The notes under the pieces are model-generated. The model had not been told where the DNA came from, made no database searches, and was given only the letters and a program-made list of their open reading frames with translations. The position numbers and the translations under genes are program-made. From the NCBI GenBank assembly GCA_028015205.1, contig CM051516.1, positions 55,370,230 to 55,434,229 of the forward strand: a DNA stretch of 64,000 bases, written 5' to 3'. This DNA comes from Mytilisepta virgata. Its lineage: Eukaryota; Mollusca; Bivalvia; Mytilida; Mytilidae. Shown piece by piece: positions 62,670 to 64,000 of the stretch (position 1 is its first letter; every line of letters starts with the position of its first letter).

Positions 62670-64000
62670 TTCTTTCTTCTTCTTTTCTTGTTGATAATGA
62701 ATCCTATCCTTCTGTTGTCATCACAAACTGGTGCTAACTTTTGAAACTGACACAATCATGATATATCTTCAATTTATTCCACATCCTATGCAAATGATGT
62801 ATCTAATCCAATAGTATATCTTTTCCTTGACAAATTGGAATAGCAGATGATACTGCATTCTGCATCTCCAGAATTTTGTTAAGTTGATGTTTTATTTTTG
62901 GTTTTTTTTTTTATGAATCCCTTTCTTACTACTAGTATATGTATGAGTGGAAAAATTGTGCTTCCTTTCATTTAAAATAACCTTTCAGAATACTTGAAAA
63001 TCTTGACTCTTCAAGTTTAAAAATTATTTTATCCTTCTAACAAAACTTTTTCCCAAATCTAGCTTACCGGTAGTAAAACCTGAGTCTCTTGAATACAGTA
63101 GTATGATATCTAACATTTGAAACGTAATGCCAACTGAATACGTAACTTGTATCAACAGTGATTGGGAAGATCATTTTATGTCAAACTTAGTCACTGAATT
63201 TCTATTCTAACAAGTTCCATAACTCTAACTGCTTTAAAACCCCAAAGTATTCAAGAGACCTAAGGTCTGTTGTAACGCATAAGTTAAGGGCTATTCCATT
63301 TAAATTTACATCCATGATTTTATTTTCTTCTGTTGGCCCTAGTGTTAAGGGTGGTGATGGGCCTATTGGAAAATGAATTCCATTGGGTTGTGGAAAGAAT
63401 TCAGTTCTAACTGCCTAATTGATAGTTGGTATATATAGTTACAAATTAATTATTGCTTTCTCCGATCGAGATAGTTAAAAAATTGAATTTAAATCCGAGC
63501 TTTGGTGAGGACTTTAAAATCCATGATTGGAGAAAACCCAATGATCTTGCATAACAATATATAAATCTGTTCCTCCATCTTTTTAAAGCAGCAACATTAA
63601 TTACAATTCCCTAACTACTCCCCCAAAATCTATAAAATTGCAACACTTCTTGTTTCCATGGTTTCATCATATAATTTCTTTGAAATGAAACTCAATATAT
63701 TCATAATTTTTCTTATTATGAACAACAAATCATAAGACACAATTTTTTGTGATTTAAAACTAAGTTGCAATGCTGTAAGGGAACTACACTTGTGTAAACT
63801 TAAAATATCATTGATGAATCTGAGAATGAGAGAAATTTTCCTAACAAAAATTGTGATGTGAAAACTGCCAGAATATTAGAGAAAACCTTTTCCATAGTTG
63901 GAGAGGGGGTTGGTTCTAAAATTACTGGTGCTGCCCCTTGGAATGTAGATTTTAATGAAAAAGCACTAATCACAGGTCATCAAATATCTTATATATTACT
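62670..64000. other. window end, no supported gene
   Basis: AT-rich. A stop-free stretch on the minus strand, about 63420 to 63202, contains NGIHFPIGPSPPLTLGPTEE, but it has no clear splice sites and no recognised homology. Confidence 0.35.

Noticed and set aside
63202..63420. Stop-free minus-strand stretch with a PSPPLTLGPTEE segment
   Set aside because: No good acceptor or donor and no recognised homology; a stop-free run of this length can occur by chance.

Overview
This is eukaryotic, animal nuclear DNA: strongly AT-rich by eye, with short exons in long introns and dense interspersed repeats. The two recognisable genes and the repeat types (tRNA-like SINEs, short elements built from ~145-170 bp tandem units, and a dispersed family I know from mussels) point to a bivalve mollusc, most likely a mytilid. 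The taxon is inferred from sequence style, not from a marker gene. Nothing prokaryotic, no CRISPR array and no rRNA gene is visible.

Genes. (1) An ERM (ezrin/radixin/moesin) gene lies on the minus strand. Ten coding exons run from 27911 down to 1606, join in frame and give 410 residues: the whole FERM domain and the first part of the alpha-helical rod. The rest of the rod and the C-terminal actin-binding domain must lie beyond position 1. A 64-nt 5' UTR segment adjoins the start codon, and a possible non-coding first exon with a YY1-like promoter motif lies near 31.67-31.77 kb. (2) The last two recognised exons of WTAP, the m6A-methyltransferase regulatory subunit, lie on the minus strand at 48235-50153. 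Its earlier exons were not found and probably lie beyond 64000. Both genes therefore run off the window, ERM at its 3' end and WTAP at its 5' end.

Layout. 1-28 kb: ERM exons and introns. The introns hold a ~168-bp satellite, two hairpin-ended elements, a MITE with long inverted arms, a ~740-757 bp multi-copy duplication, a TTAA-flanked MITE and a 5'-truncated LINE tail with a target-site duplication. 28-32 kb: possible ERM intron 1, with a TIR element and an unexplained overlapping ORF pair. 32-48 kb: intergenic and repeat-rich, with a SINE, foldback elements and a ~3 kb composite element. 48-50 kb: the WTAP 3' end, with a strong inverted repeat in its last intron. 50-64 kb: probably a WTAP intron or intergenic DNA, with a second SINE, a second copy of the composite element carrying a nested insertion, and further hairpin-ended elements.

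The most distinctive signal is the mobile DNA. At least nine repeat blocks, several unrelated in sequence, have internal periods of about 144-169 bp. Five nearly complete copies of one family share a 5' hairpin and a 3' hairpin followed by CTAA or CTGA. Several insertions can be dated relative to one another because empty and filled sites, or target-site duplications, are both present in the window.
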